The notes: generated by a model not told the origin, from the letters alone. 28,066 bases of DNA from Gammaproteobacteria bacterium (GCA_002717305.1 PBDH01000032.1:1-28066); one strand, 5' to 3'. Positions 1 to 7,767 are shown, counted from the stretch's first letter. A program made the numbers and translations.

Positions 1-10
1 CAGTGAGAGT

Positions 11-86
11 TGGCTCCGCGAGCAGGACTCGAACCTGCGACCAAAAGATTAACAGTCTTCTGCTCTACCAACTGAGCTATCGCGGA
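11..86 (-). tRNA. tRNA-Asn (anticodon GTT)
   Basis: Read on the minus strand this folds as a complete tRNA of 76 nt. The acceptor stem TCCGCGA pairs with TCGCGGA, the D-loop region is AGCTCAGTTGGTAGAGC, the anticodon loop is CTGTTAA (anticodon GTT, reading Asn codons AAC/AAU), the T-loop is GTTCGAGTC, the discriminator base is G, and the 3' CCA is encoded. It has its own upstream promoter, so it is transcribed independently of pyrF. Confidence 0.97.
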
Positions 87-87
87 A

Positions 88-481
88 CACAAGATGGTCG
101 CGAACTGTAATGATTAGAGGGTGCGTCGTCAAGACCTCTATGCCTATTTGTTAGCGCTTGTGGCTTAATCGAGCCCCTTGTCGATCCGACGTAGCTTTTC
201 TTTAGTATTTTTTACGTTTACCCATGTTGTAAGCTGGTATTTGTCATATCGCTTTGATCAAACTGCGTTCCACATTTTGGGAGCCATATTGTCTTGGGTC
301 TTCTTTACTTTCACACTTAGCTAAAGAGATTCATTCGCTTTTACTGGATCCAAGCTAAAGTTCTCACGAAAAACGATGATTGATCGGAAATAGAATAGAT
401 ACAATTACACAGCAATTCATCCGAGAATTAAGAGAGCAAGAAATATAAAACAACAGATGATCGAGTAGGTGTAAGGAAATA
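88..481. other. non-coding gap between tRNA-Asn and pyrF
   Basis: About 395 bp, the longest gene-free stretch here. The tRNA promoter occupies its left end. No convincing coding frame, hairpin with a U-tract or mobile-element end is visible in the rest. It is AT-rich towards pyrF, and the 8-mer AGCTAAAG occurs twice (near 320 and 352). It probably contains the 3' UTR of the pyrF operon, but no intrinsic terminator can be pointed to. Confidence 0.5.
104..132 (-). promoter_or_regulatory. sigma70-type promoter of tRNA-Asn
   Basis: On the minus strand a -35 box TTGACG (plus positions 127-132) is followed by exactly 17 bp and a -10 box TACAGT (104-109). A GC-rich stretch follows, of the kind found in stringently controlled stable-RNA promoters. 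The tRNA 5' end lies about 18 nt past the -10 box, leaving a short 5' leader for RNase P to remove. This is the clearest promoter in the window. Confidence 0.75.
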
Positions 482-1171
482 TCAAATTTCAGAAACTATG
501 CGGGCGATCGCATTTTGAGGATATTCAGAGTCCGTAATGGGCCGGCCGATGACCAAATAGTCCGATCCATCTGCGATGGCTCGAGCAGGCGTTACAACAC
601 GGGCCTGATCGTTATTATTCGCCCACGTGGGCCTAATACCTGGTGTCACTAAACAGAAATCCTTACCGATTGATTGACGAAGTCTACGTGTTTCCTCTCC
701 TGAACAAACGACTCCATCTAGGCCGGCAACGTGAGCAAGTCTAGCCAAGTAAGCAACATGAGATTCAAGATCACGCGCAATCCCAAGCTGACGGAGCCCT
801 GCTGAGGACATACTGGTTAATACGGTCACACCAATCAAAAGCGGGCGATGTGCCTCGCCTTCGAGCATCTCACGTACCGCCGCCACCATGTCAACTCCGC
901 CAGAGCAGTGAAGGTTCGTCATCCAGACTCCCCATCGTGCGGCGGCCCTAACTGCTTTAGCGCATGTGTTCGGGATATCATGGAATTTCAGATCTAAAAA
1001 AACATCTAGACCCGCATCGTGGCATATCTCAATAGCCAGAGGTCCAATGGACGTGAACAGCTCCTTTCCGATCTTGACCCGACAATTACTATCCTTGATC
1101 TGCCTAACTAGCTGACGTAATTCGGTGGCTCTGGAAACATCCAGCGCGACTATGATACGTCGTTCAGTCAT
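482..1171 (-). CDS. pyrF: orotidine 5'-phosphate decarboxylase
   Basis: Catalyses the last step of de novo pyrimidine synthesis, OMP to UMP plus CO2, in the cytoplasm as a homodimer. The 229-residue length is normal. The family signature DxKxxDxxxT is present as D60, K62, D65 and T69 (LDLKFHDIPNT), after an N-terminal ALDV strand with D11 and a VKIGKELF strand with K33. The phosphate-binding VIGRPIT segment lies near the C-terminus. The ATG start overlaps the end of lapA by 8 bp, implying translational coupling as the last gene of the pheA-to-pyrF run. In E. coli, pyrF follows lapA-lapB; here lapB is absent and lapA abuts pyrF directly. Confidence 0.96.
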   Translation of the reverse strand: MTERRIIVALDVSRATELRQLVRQIKDSNCRVKIGKELFTSIGPLAIEICHDAGLDVFLDLKFHDIPNTCAKAVRAAARWGVWMTNLHCSGGVDMVAAVREMLEGEAHRPLLIGVTVLTSMSSAGLRQLGIARDLESHVAYLARLAHVAGLDGVVCSGEETRRLRQSIGKDFCLVTPGIRPTWANNNDQARVVTPARAIADGSDYLVIGRPITDSEYPQNAIARIVSEI

Positions 1172-1406
1172 TGAGGGCTTGTGGTCTCGTGGTTCTGAAC
1201 AGAGATGCGATGAAAAAAATTGTGCAGCCAGTGATCACGCCCATAAAGAAAGTCACAAACAGAACAACTGACAGACTCGTTTCGGGGATTTCCAGCCAAA
1301 CTAAATTGACCGTTACAGGATCAGGGTTGACAAGATATAGAACACAACCAAGAACTAACAAGGCCGCTACCCAAGCCAAGTTCGCCAGTCGCTTCAACAG
1401 CTTCAT
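1164..1406 (-). CDS. lapA: LapA-family (DUF1049) inner-membrane protein
   Basis: An 80-residue protein with two hydrophobic segments, about residues 8-27 and 43-68, separated by a short polar stretch containing NPDPVTVNL. This matches the LapA/YciS family. In E. coli LapA works with LapB and FtsH to adjust LpxC levels and hence lipopolysaccharide synthesis. The start ATG overlaps the ihfB stop in an ATGA, and the 3' end overlaps pyrF by 8 bp. The position after ihfB is the common gammaproteobacterial one. The usual partner lapB is not next to it, so whether it acts in LPS control here is inference. Confidence 0.85.
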   Translation of the reverse strand: MKLLKRLANLAWVAALLVLGCVLYLVNPDPVTVNLVWLEIPETSLSVVLFVTFFMGVITGCTIFFIASLFRTTRPQALND

Positions 1407-1714
1407 GATTTAAGGGAATCCAGAAACGTTCTATTGACTGCTTCGCGAAGTTCCTTACCCGGCTTGAAGTGGGGGACTGCCTTGGAATCCAACACTACCG
1501 ATTCACCCGTTTTCGGGTTTCGTCCAAGGCGTGCTCTTCTTTTATGCAAAGAAAAAGATCCAATTCCACGTAGTTCGATTCGCCCCCCTTCAACCAATTG
1601 ACGACTCATTCGGTCGAAAATGGCTTTCACAGCCAATTCCACATCCCTGGGAGGCAGGGCCGGATATCGTATTGCGATACGTTCAATGAGCATCGACTTG
1701 GTAATACCTGACAT
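1403..1714 (-). CDS. ihfB: integration host factor beta subunit
   Basis: DNA-bending nucleoid protein of the HU/IHF family that pairs with IHF alpha (ihfA, not in this window). The chosen start gives 103 residues. The beta-arm motif GRNPKTG is at 64-70, followed by VPHFKPGKELR at 80-90, both diagnostic of IHF beta. An upstream in-frame ATG at 1753 would add 13 residues, but the ATG at 1714 has a GGAAG Shine-Dalgarno 5 nt before it and aligns with known IHF beta N-termini (TKSxLIER), so 1714 is preferred. The C-terminal tail TFLDSLKS is slightly longer than in E. coli. It lies 50 bp after rpsA, as in many gammaproteobacteria, and its stop overlaps lapA. Confidence 0.96.
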   Translation of the reverse strand: MSGITKSMLIERIAIRYPALPPRDVELAVKAIFDRMSRQLVEGGRIELRGIGSFSLHKRRARLGRNPKTGESVVLDSKAVPHFKPGKELREAVNRTFLDSLKS

Positions 1715-1740
1715 ATGATCTTCCGATATGGCTTGCCGAG

Positions 1741-1755
1741 TGATGCCCGGCATCA
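1741..1755 (-). promoter_or_regulatory. hairpin between rpsA and ihfB
   Basis: On the minus strand TGATGC-CGG-GCATCA forms a perfect 6-bp stem with a 3-nt loop, inside the 50-bp rpsA-ihfB gap. No U-tract follows, so it is not a simple terminator. It may be a processing or stability element that separates the highly expressed rpsA message from ihfB. Its function is inferred. Confidence 0.4.
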
Positions 1756-1764
1756 GCTCTCAGT

Positions 1765-3450
1765 TTACTCGCGGCCCTCCATCTGAGCCTTGATCAGCTC
1801 GCCGATCGTTGTCGGACCGACATCGCCTTCCTCAGTTGGTGATTCATTCAGGTTGCGGATCGCTTCTTTCTCGTCTGCCTCTTCCATTGCACGAATAGAC
1901 AACGAAATCTGACGAGTTTTTCGATCAATATTTGTGATCTTCGCTTCAATCTCGTCACCAACGTTCAACATGTTACGTGCATCTTCAATCCGATCACGAG
2001 ACAAATCAGGGGCTTTTAGCGTTGCGATAACGCCATCGCCCAAATCTACAGTTGCCTGTCTAGCCTCAACTGCTGTCACAGTACCTTTCACCACAGAACC
2101 CTTTTCACTGCCTGTCAAGAAGCCTCCCATTGGGTCTTCCTCCAGCTGCTTCACGCCAAGTGAAATACGCTCCCGCTCGGGATCAACTGCCAAGATAACG
2201 GCTTCGAGATCCTCGCCTTTTTTGAAGTTACGTACCGCAACCTCGCTAGGCTCGGACCAGGACAAATCTGATAGGTGAATCAAACCATCGATGCCGCCCT
2301 CCAAGCCGATAAATACGCCGAAATCAGTAATCGATTTGATTGGCCCAGAGACCTTCTCACCTTTAGCGTTTGTGAGCGAGAACGCTTCCCATGGGTTGAT
2401 CTTGCATTGCTTGATACCGAGCGAAATACGACGACGTTCTTCATCAATGTCAAGAACCATGACCTCGAGTTCGTCGCCCAATGACACGATTTTAGAGGGA
2501 TGCACGTTTTTGTTTGTCCAATCCATTTCTGATACGTGAACTAGACCCTCTACACCTTCCTCTATTTCGGCGAAGCAACCATAATCCGTGAGGTTTGTGA
2601 TGCGCGCGTTTACGCGGGTATTTACTGGATAACGATTCTTGATTTCTATCCAAGGGTCTTCACCAAGCTGCTTCAATCCTAGCGATACACGATTACGTTC
2701 GCGATCAAACTTCAATACCTTCACATCTACTTCATCGCCAACCGCAACGACTTCTGATGGATGCTTAATCCGTTTCCATGACATGTCGGTGATGTGCAAA
2801 AGACCGTCAACGCCACCGAGATCGACAAACGCACCATAGTCAGTCAGATTTTTCACGAGCCCCTTTACTGCTTGGCCTTCAACTAGATTTTCGAGCAACG
2901 CTTCGCGCTCTTCAGAATTCTCTTGCTCCAAAACTGCACGACGAGAGACAACCACGTTGTTACGGCGTTGATCCAGCTTGATTACTTTAAACTCAAGATC
3001 CTTACTCTCCAAATGACCAACGTCACGCACCGGACGGACGTCAACCAACGATCCTGGGAGAAAGGCACGAATGCCCGCAAGATCAACGGTAAAACCTCCC
3101 TTAACCTTGCCGTTAATTATTCCCATGACCACCGCGCTCTCTTCGTGTGCTTTTTCAAGATCAATCCACGCCTCTGCACGCTTTGCTTTCTCGCGCGATA
3201 GACGTGTAGCTCCGAAACCATCTTCAACCGCATCGAGAGCGACCTTGACTGAGTCGCCAATTGCTATTACCAATTCCCCAGCTTCATTCATAAATTGCGA
3301 TCTAGGGATGGCGCCCTCAGATTTAAGACCAGCGTTAACTACAACGAAGTCTGGTTCGATAGCTACAACCATAGCGTCCACGATTGCGCCAGGGGTCATA
3401 TCAATGTCGTTCAGACTCTGCTCAAAAAGTTCTGCGAAAGTTTCGCTCAT
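1765..3450 (-). CDS. rpsA: 30S ribosomal protein S1
   Basis: RNA-binding ribosomal protein that brings mRNA to the 30S subunit. Its 561 residues match the six-domain proteobacterial form (557 in E. coli). Six S1/OB repeats run from about residue 20 to 520, recognisable by recurring blocks such as LTDYGAFVDLGGVDGLLHI, LTDYGCFAEIEEGVEGLVHV and ITDFGVFIGLEGGIDGLIHL, each ending in a DxERxRxSLGxKQ-type segment. The first two repeats are divergent, as expected for the ribosome-docking domains. The ATG has an AGGA 7 nt upstream. The leader carries a strong hairpin, consistent with S1 translational autoregulation known in E. coli. It sits between cmk and ihfB, the conserved order. Confidence 0.98.
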   Translation of the reverse strand: MSETFAELFEQSLNDIDMTPGAIVDAMVVAIEPDFVVVNAGLKSEGAIPRSQFMNEAGELVIAIGDSVKVALDAVEDGFGATRLSREKAKRAEAWIDLEKAHEESAVVMGIINGKVKGGFTVDLAGIRAFLPGSLVDVRPVRDVGHLESKDLEFKVIKLDQRRNNVVVSRRAVLEQENSEEREALLENLVEGQAVKGLVKNLTDYGAFVDLGGVDGLLHITDMSWKRIKHPSEVVAVGDEVDVKVLKFDRERNRVSLGLKQLGEDPWIEIKNRYPVNTRVNARITNLTDYGCFAEIEEGVEGLVHVSEMDWTNKNVHPSKIVSLGDELEVMVLDIDEERRRISLGIKQCKINPWEAFSLTNAKGEKVSGPIKSITDFGVFIGLEGGIDGLIHLSDLSWSEPSEVAVRNFKKGEDLEAVILAVDPERERISLGVKQLEEDPMGGFLTGSEKGSVVKGTVTAVEARQATVDLGDGVIATLKAPDLSRDRIEDARNMLNVGDEIEAKITNIDRKTRQISLSIRAMEEADEKEAIRNLNESPTEEGDVGPTTIGELIKAQMEGRE

Positions 3451-3481
3451 TCAAATATCCTATTTTTTTGGCTCGACGCCG

Positions 3482-3504
3482 TCCGTCTGATCAGCCCAAA
3501 CGGA
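3482..3504 (-). promoter_or_regulatory. rpsA 5' leader hairpin
   Basis: In the 113-bp cmk-rpsA gap, the minus strand reads TCCGTTTG, then loop GGCTGAT, then CAGACGGA: an 8-bp stem with one G-U pair, ending about 31 nt before the rpsA ATG. A smaller hairpin GGTA-CGCT-TACC (3521-3532) lies upstream. The E. coli rpsA leader also folds into successive hairpins needed for efficient translation and S1 feedback. Equivalence here is inferred from position and structure only. Confidence 0.45.
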
Positions 3505-3563
3505 GTTGGTTTTTAACCTCGGTAAGCGTACCTGCTGATGTCATCACCGAAATTACACCCGCC

Positions 3564-4238
3564 CTACACCAAGCATTTTGCTTTGCACAGGCCTCGCACT
3601 TCCATCACCACCTCGGCGACAGTTTTTTCAGAACTATCAATCACGTACGCATCATGAGCCGGCACTAGCGGCGCAACTTCACGCGTCCGATCTCGAATGT
3701 CTCGGATTTCGAGGTCGCGTAGTATAGCGGAACGCTCAACTATTTGACCAGAATCAATTAATTCTAGATATCTACGCTCCGCTCGCACCTCTACACTGGC
3801 ATCCAGAAAGATTTTCAAATCAGCATTGGGGAAAACAATGGTCCCAAGGTCACGACCGTCCCCCACAAGCCCTGGCTCTATAGCTTGACGACGCTGCAAA
3901 TCCATCAGCGCTTTGCGCACGGATGGATTAACTGCGACCTTACTCGCTGCATCAGCAACTACCTGATTTCTTAATTTCTGGCCCAGCGGAACACCGTCTA
4001 ATAAGATATCCGTGTGTTTTTTATCATAGGGAAAACTCAATTCAAGCGAGTTTGCTAACGCTGCCAATCCACCAAAATCATCGAATGCTATTCCTTGCTC
4101 TATAGCTGCGAGACCCAAAATGCGATAAATCGCACCAGAATCAAGCAAATGAAAATCTAATTCGTACGCGATGTTACGAGCAACAGTGCCTTTTCCCGCG
4201 CCACTCGGTCCATCGATCGTAACAACTGAGGTGTTCAA
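3564..4238 (-). CDS. cmk: cytidylate kinase
   Basis: Phosphorylates CMP and dCMP with ATP, feeding CTP and dCTP pools. With the TTG start at 4238 it has 224 residues (227 in E. coli). The P-loop GPSGAGKGT is at 10-18, followed by the LDSGAIYR nucleotide-binding segment, the VGDGRDLGT block and the RTREVAPLVPAHDA region typical of CMP kinases. The frame stays open upstream to an ATG at 4343, but that start would add 35 unrelated residues encoded inside aroA. The TTG instead overlaps the aroA stop as TTGA and places the P-loop at the usual distance from the N-terminus. No strong Shine-Dalgarno is seen, so translation is probably coupled to aroA. Confidence 0.95.
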   Translation of the reverse strand: MNTSVVTIDGPSGAGKGTVARNIAYELDFHLLDSGAIYRILGLAAIEQGIAFDDFGGLAALANSLELSFPYDKKHTDILLDGVPLGQKLRNQVVADAASKVAVNPSVRKALMDLQRRQAIEPGLVGDGRDLGTIVFPNADLKIFLDASVEVRAERRYLELIDSGQIVERSAILRDLEIRDIRDRTREVAPLVPAHDAYVIDSSEKTVAEVVMEVRGLCKAKCLV

Positions 4239-6445
4239 GGCAAAACCGTTAGGGGAAATCCCGTTTCTCGCGCTAGGCCAATAAAATTTGGAAAGCTCGT
4301 AGCAACATTCGCGCAGTCTTTGACGACGATTGTCTCTCGACACAGGAGACCTGCAACACTAAACGCCATTGCTATTCGGTGATCTTCACGCGCTTCAACC
4401 GTGCCGCCACTAAAACGAAAATCAACGCCTCCACCCTTAATCAATGCACCATCTGGAGTGGCTTTGATATCCACACCAAGTATCGACAGTCCATCAACCA
4501 TACTCTGAATCCTGTCGGATTCTTTTACACGCAACTCCTCAGCCCCGGTAACACAAGTCCGCCCTTCAGCACAGCTCGCGGCAACGAATAATACTGGAAA
4601 TTCATCTATGGCTAACGGGACCAAATTTCGTGGAACTTTAACGCCATTCAATGGAGCATACCGAACACGTAAGTCGGCAACCGGCTCGCCACCCACTTCA
4701 CGACGGTTAAGAATTTCAATATCCGCGCCCATAAGATTTAAGATTTCTAGGATGCCAATACGAGTTGGATTAATTCCAACATGGGAAAGAGTCAGGTTTG
4801 AGCCAGGCACGATCGAAGCTGCAACCAAAAAAAATGCTGCTGAAGAGATGTCAGATGGAATATCTATATGACACGCTTTTAAACGGCTCCCACCACACAT
4901 AGATGCTGTGGCACCATCTCGCGTCACCTCATATCCAAAGCCCTCAAGCATCCGCTCGGTATGATCTCGCGTAGGCGCAGGCTCGGTAATACTGGTCTCA
5001 TCTTCAGCGTAAAGACCAGCGAGCAGCAGCGCTGACTTGACCTGGGCACTTGCGACCTGCATATCAACATGGCACCCCTTAAGAGTCTGGCCACCTCTGA
5101 TTTTGACTGGTGGAACGCCATCTGCAGACGGTTCAATTATCGCACCTAATCGCGCCAACGGCCCACTGACACGACGCATCGGGCGGCGTGACAGGGAAGA
5201 ATCACCAGTTAATTCAGAGTCAAACAATTGCCCAGCTAAAATTCCACACATTAGGCGCATCGATGTCCCAGAGTTACCCATGTAAAGTGGTGCTGCCGGT
5301 GCCTTTAACCCGTCACGGCCCACTCCCTGAATAGTGACGCGTCCTTCGTTCGGTCCATCAATTTGAACACCCATATCCCGAAACGCCTTAACCGTGGCGA
5401 TTGCATCCTCACCTTCGAGAAATCCCTCGACCGTTGTCACACCATCAGCAAGTGCGCCCAACATGATTGAACGATGAGAAATAGATTTGTCTCCAGGAAC
5501 ACGTATTTCCCCAGTAATCCCCTCGTTAGCTTCGGTAATCTTGAAAACAGACGGATGGGAATCCGTCACCGGATGAACTCCTTGGTCAGCTAATGATGAA
5601 AATAATCGACGCGCGCCACGCGCCCTCTCAAAGCTGCCCATTATCCAGTCGGAATCCCCATCGGAAATCGCCTTACGCATTCTTTCCAATCGCTCCACAT
5701 ACCGATCGATACCAGTCACTATCGACCGTTGGTTTGCGAGGCTGATGTCGCGCCACATCGTTGGGTCACTGGCGGCGATCCGGGTAAAGTCCCGAAACCC
5801 GCCTGCTGCGTAGCGAAAAATATCTAAGTGTTCATTATCATCAGACAACACATGCACCAAATTGAAGGCTAGTATGTGCGGTAGATGACTGGTCAACGCC
5901 AACACTTCATCATGGCGTGCCGCATCCATCATCGAAACGGAGGCGCCTTGGAGAGCCCAAAATGATGTCACTAATTCCACAGCATCAGTGTTTACCGTAG
6001 TACACGGGGTCAAGATGACTTGGTGATCGACATACAAATCTGCGTCAGCTGCGTCGACACCGTTTTGCTCGCTGCCCGCAATTGGATGCGCAGGTACAAA
6101 CCATTCTGGCGGTGTTTCACACAAGGCTGTAATCTCACGGATCACACTTTCCTTGGTAGACCCCGCGTCCGTGACCACAGTTTGTGAATCACGGCACTGG
6201 AAAACTTCAGAAAATATGGATGAGAACTGTCCCATCGGTACGGCTATTAAAACTAAATCCGCCCCGGCAACAGCATCCGCAACCGATCCAAAACTTTGAT
6301 CAATCAAACCCCTTGCGATGGCTTGCTGGCGGGTTGCTTCCGTCCTCGAGTACCCAGAAATCTTCCAATCACTTGCACGCTTTTTGATTGCCGCACAGCA
6401 TGATGCACCGATCAAACCAAGACCAATAACAGTAAGTCTCATCAT
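4235..6445 (-). CDS. tyrA-aroA: prephenate dehydrogenase / EPSP synthase fusion (TyrA-AroA)
   Basis: A 736-residue bifunctional protein. Residues 1 to about 287 are a TyrA-type NAD(P)-dependent prephenate/cyclohexadienyl dehydrogenase, with GLGLIGAS at 8-15 and the active-site block HPIAGSEQNGVD at 120-131. Residues about 300-736 are 5-enolpyruvylshikimate-3-phosphate synthase, with GDKSISHRS at 318-326, NSGTSMR at 391-397, SAQVKSA at 466-472, TRDHTERML at 492-500, catalytic-region DEF at 614-616, VKESDR at 640-645 and DHRIAM at 688-693. It therefore joins two non-consecutive steps of the same pathway: making EPSP before chorismate, and committing prephenate to tyrosine after it. The same fusion is known in pseudomonads. 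The start overlaps the pheA stop (ATGA), with a second ATG immediately following; the 3' end overlaps cmk. Confidence 0.96.
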   Translation of the reverse strand: MMRLTVIGLGLIGASCCAAIKKRASDWKISGYSRTEATRQQAIARGLIDQSFGSVADAVAGADLVLIAVPMGQFSSIFSEVFQCRDSQTVVTDAGSTKESVIREITALCETPPEWFVPAHPIAGSEQNGVDAADADLYVDHQVILTPCTTVNTDAVELVTSFWALQGASVSMMDAARHDEVLALTSHLPHILAFNLVHVLSDDNEHLDIFRYAAGGFRDFTRIAASDPTMWRDISLANQRSIVTGIDRYVERLERMRKAISDGDSDWIMGSFERARGARRLFSSLADQGVHPVTDSHPSVFKITEANEGITGEIRVPGDKSISHRSIMLGALADGVTTVEGFLEGEDAIATVKAFRDMGVQIDGPNEGRVTIQGVGRDGLKAPAAPLYMGNSGTSMRLMCGILAGQLFDSELTGDSSLSRRPMRRVSGPLARLGAIIEPSADGVPPVKIRGGQTLKGCHVDMQVASAQVKSALLLAGLYAEDETSITEPAPTRDHTERMLEGFGYEVTRDGATASMCGGSRLKACHIDIPSDISSAAFFLVAASIVPGSNLTLSHVGINPTRIGILEILNLMGADIEILNRREVGGEPVADLRVRYAPLNGVKVPRNLVPLAIDEFPVLFVAASCAEGRTCVTGAEELRVKESDRIQSMVDGLSILGVDIKATPDGALIKGGGVDFRFSGGTVEAREDHRIAMAFSVAGLLCRETIVVKDCANVATSFPNFIGLARETGFPLTVLP

Positions 6446-7551
6446 AATAAAGCTCTAGGATAGGAGCCCAAGATTTTTAATTCGGCTGAATGAGCTCTGA
6501 TATCCTCGAGGAATAGCTGTATAGCCGTATCGTCAACATGACCTTTGAAATCAATGAAAAAACGATACGACCAAATGCCAGAATGGGATGGACGGGACTC
6601 TAGCCGCGTCATATCAATTCCATGACGCTCAAAAGGCTCGAGTAACCGATAAAGCGCACCTGGCTGATTTTTTACCGAAACAATCAAAGACGTCTTGTCC
6701 ATCCCAGAAGACTCCGTCGATTGTTTACCTATAACCAAAAAACGGGTGGTATTGTCGGGCCGATCTTCGATAGACCCGGAGACTGTTTCCAACCCATAGG
6801 TCTCCGCCGCACGCTCGCCAGCAACCGCAGCTAACCCATCTGATGTCGTTGACTCGGAGACAAGTCGCGCAGCCTCAGCGTTAGACGACACTGATTGACG
6901 CGTTGCATGAGGCAGATTTGCGTCGAGCCATAAACGACACTGAGCAAGACTCTGTTGGTGCGAGTACACTATTTTCACGGAATCGATAGTTACTCCTGGC
7001 TTGACCATCAACGCTTGATGGATGCGCATCTCTACCTCACCACAAATACAAAGTGGTGAATCCAGAAAGCACTCTAATGTGTGCGTTACCATGCCCTCCG
7101 TCGAGTTCTCGATCGGTACCACACCATAATCTAAGTTGCCTGCATCTACGTCCCGGAAAACATCAGAAATGGTAGTTAACGGACGCGTGTCCACCGCATG
7201 ACCAAAGTGCTTCAACGCAGCAACCTCGGTAAATGTCCCGAGTGGTCCCAAATAGCCGACGGCTAGCGGTCGCTCAAGTGCGAGACACCCGGACATAATC
7301 TCTCGGAAGATACGAGCAACCTCTTCTTTCGGTAGTGGTCCTTTATTTACTTCCATGACTCGCGCAAGAACTTGAGCTTCTCGCCCGGGACGGTAATAAA
7401 CAGGTACTTCTCCAGTGGATACCATTTGAGCTTGCTTCACTTCGGCAACACGCATCGCGCAATCAGCCCGAGCGTTTATCAACGTCAGGATTTGCTGATC
7501 TATTTCATCAATTTCAGCCCTAATTTTTATGAGTTCTGGGTCGATACTCAT
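6442..7551 (-). CDS. pheA: chorismate mutase / prephenate dehydratase (P-protein)
   Basis: Bifunctional enzyme taking chorismate through prephenate to phenylpyruvate for phenylalanine synthesis. It has 369 residues: an AroQ-type chorismate mutase helical domain (about 1-93, with DEIDQQIL and the YYRPGREAQV segment), a prephenate dehydratase domain (about 97-275, with GPLGTFTE at 102-109, PIENSTEG at 146-153 and the catalytic NTTRF at 267-271), and a C-terminal ACT domain (about 287-369) carrying GALYRLL and ESRPS, the conserved Phe-binding motifs for feedback inhibition. The ATG at 7551 is preferred over an upstream ATG at 7596 because it has AGAGGA 7 nt before it and begins at the mutase helix. 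That Shine-Dalgarno lies in a leader hairpin. The 3' end overlaps tyrA by 4 bp. Confidence 0.96.
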   Translation of the reverse strand: MSIDPELIKIRAEIDEIDQQILTLINARADCAMRVAEVKQAQMVSTGEVPVYYRPGREAQVLARVMEVNKGPLPKEEVARIFREIMSGCLALERPLAVGYLGPLGTFTEVAALKHFGHAVDTRPLTTISDVFRDVDAGNLDYGVVPIENSTEGMVTHTLECFLDSPLCICGEVEMRIHQALMVKPGVTIDSVKIVYSHQQSLAQCRLWLDANLPHATRQSVSSNAEAARLVSESTTSDGLAAVAGERAAETYGLETVSGSIEDRPDNTTRFLVIGKQSTESSGMDKTSLIVSVKNQPGALYRLLEPFERHGIDMTRLESRPSHSGIWSYRFFIDFKGHVDDTAIQLFLEDIRAHSAELKILGSYPRALL

Positions 7552-7559
7552 GATACCGT

Positions 7560-7605
7560 CCTCTGAGACCCCCACAGAGGCCTGATCAAAGCACAAGACT
7601 TTATC
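7560..7605 (-). promoter_or_regulatory. pheA leader: two hairpins, the second covering the Shine-Dalgarno
   Basis: On the minus strand, GATAAAG pairs with CTTT-G-ATC across loop TCTTGTG (plus 7584-7605, one bulged G). Next, CCTCTG pairs perfectly with CAGAGG across a 9-nt loop (7560-7580). The 3' arm of this second stem includes most of the pheA Shine-Dalgarno AGAGGA (7559-7564), so the hairpin should lower pheA translation when folded. Upstream is a 9-codon frame MLFVTSIAG (7601-7630) whose stop lies in the first hairpin, but it has only one Phe and no good ribosome site. Translational control is inferred. Confidence 0.45.
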
Positions 7606-7630
7606 CGGCTATGGACGTCACGAATAACAT

Positions 7631-7767
7631 ACCAATTGTGACTGAGACTTTGATTAACTCCTGATTTTAGCAAGCGTTTTTGTTGGCCCTTTTGGGTACA
7701 CCGGCTGTCAATTTTCCAATTTTTTTCCAGCGCTACTGATGAGGGAATGGTCGGGCTCAAACGAGAA
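7631..7767 (-). other. gyrA-pheA spacer, upstream part
   Basis: No gene is visible between the gyrA stop and the pheA leader. A possible extended -10 (TG-C-TAAAAT, about plus 7665-7673) lies on the minus strand and could serve pheA, but no matching -35 is present. No intrinsic terminator for gyrA can be identified. Pseudomonads carry serC in this position; no remnant of it is seen. Confidence 0.35.

Noticed and set aside
3071..3490. 139-codon plus-strand open frame across the rpsA start
   Set aside because: It lies antisense inside rpsA, has Ser/Thr-rich composition typical of a reverse-strand shadow, and resembles no family.
7601..7630. pheA leader peptide for transcription attenuation
   Set aside because: Only one Phe in nine codons, no good Shine-Dalgarno and no U-tract terminator; retained only as a weak part of the leader finding.
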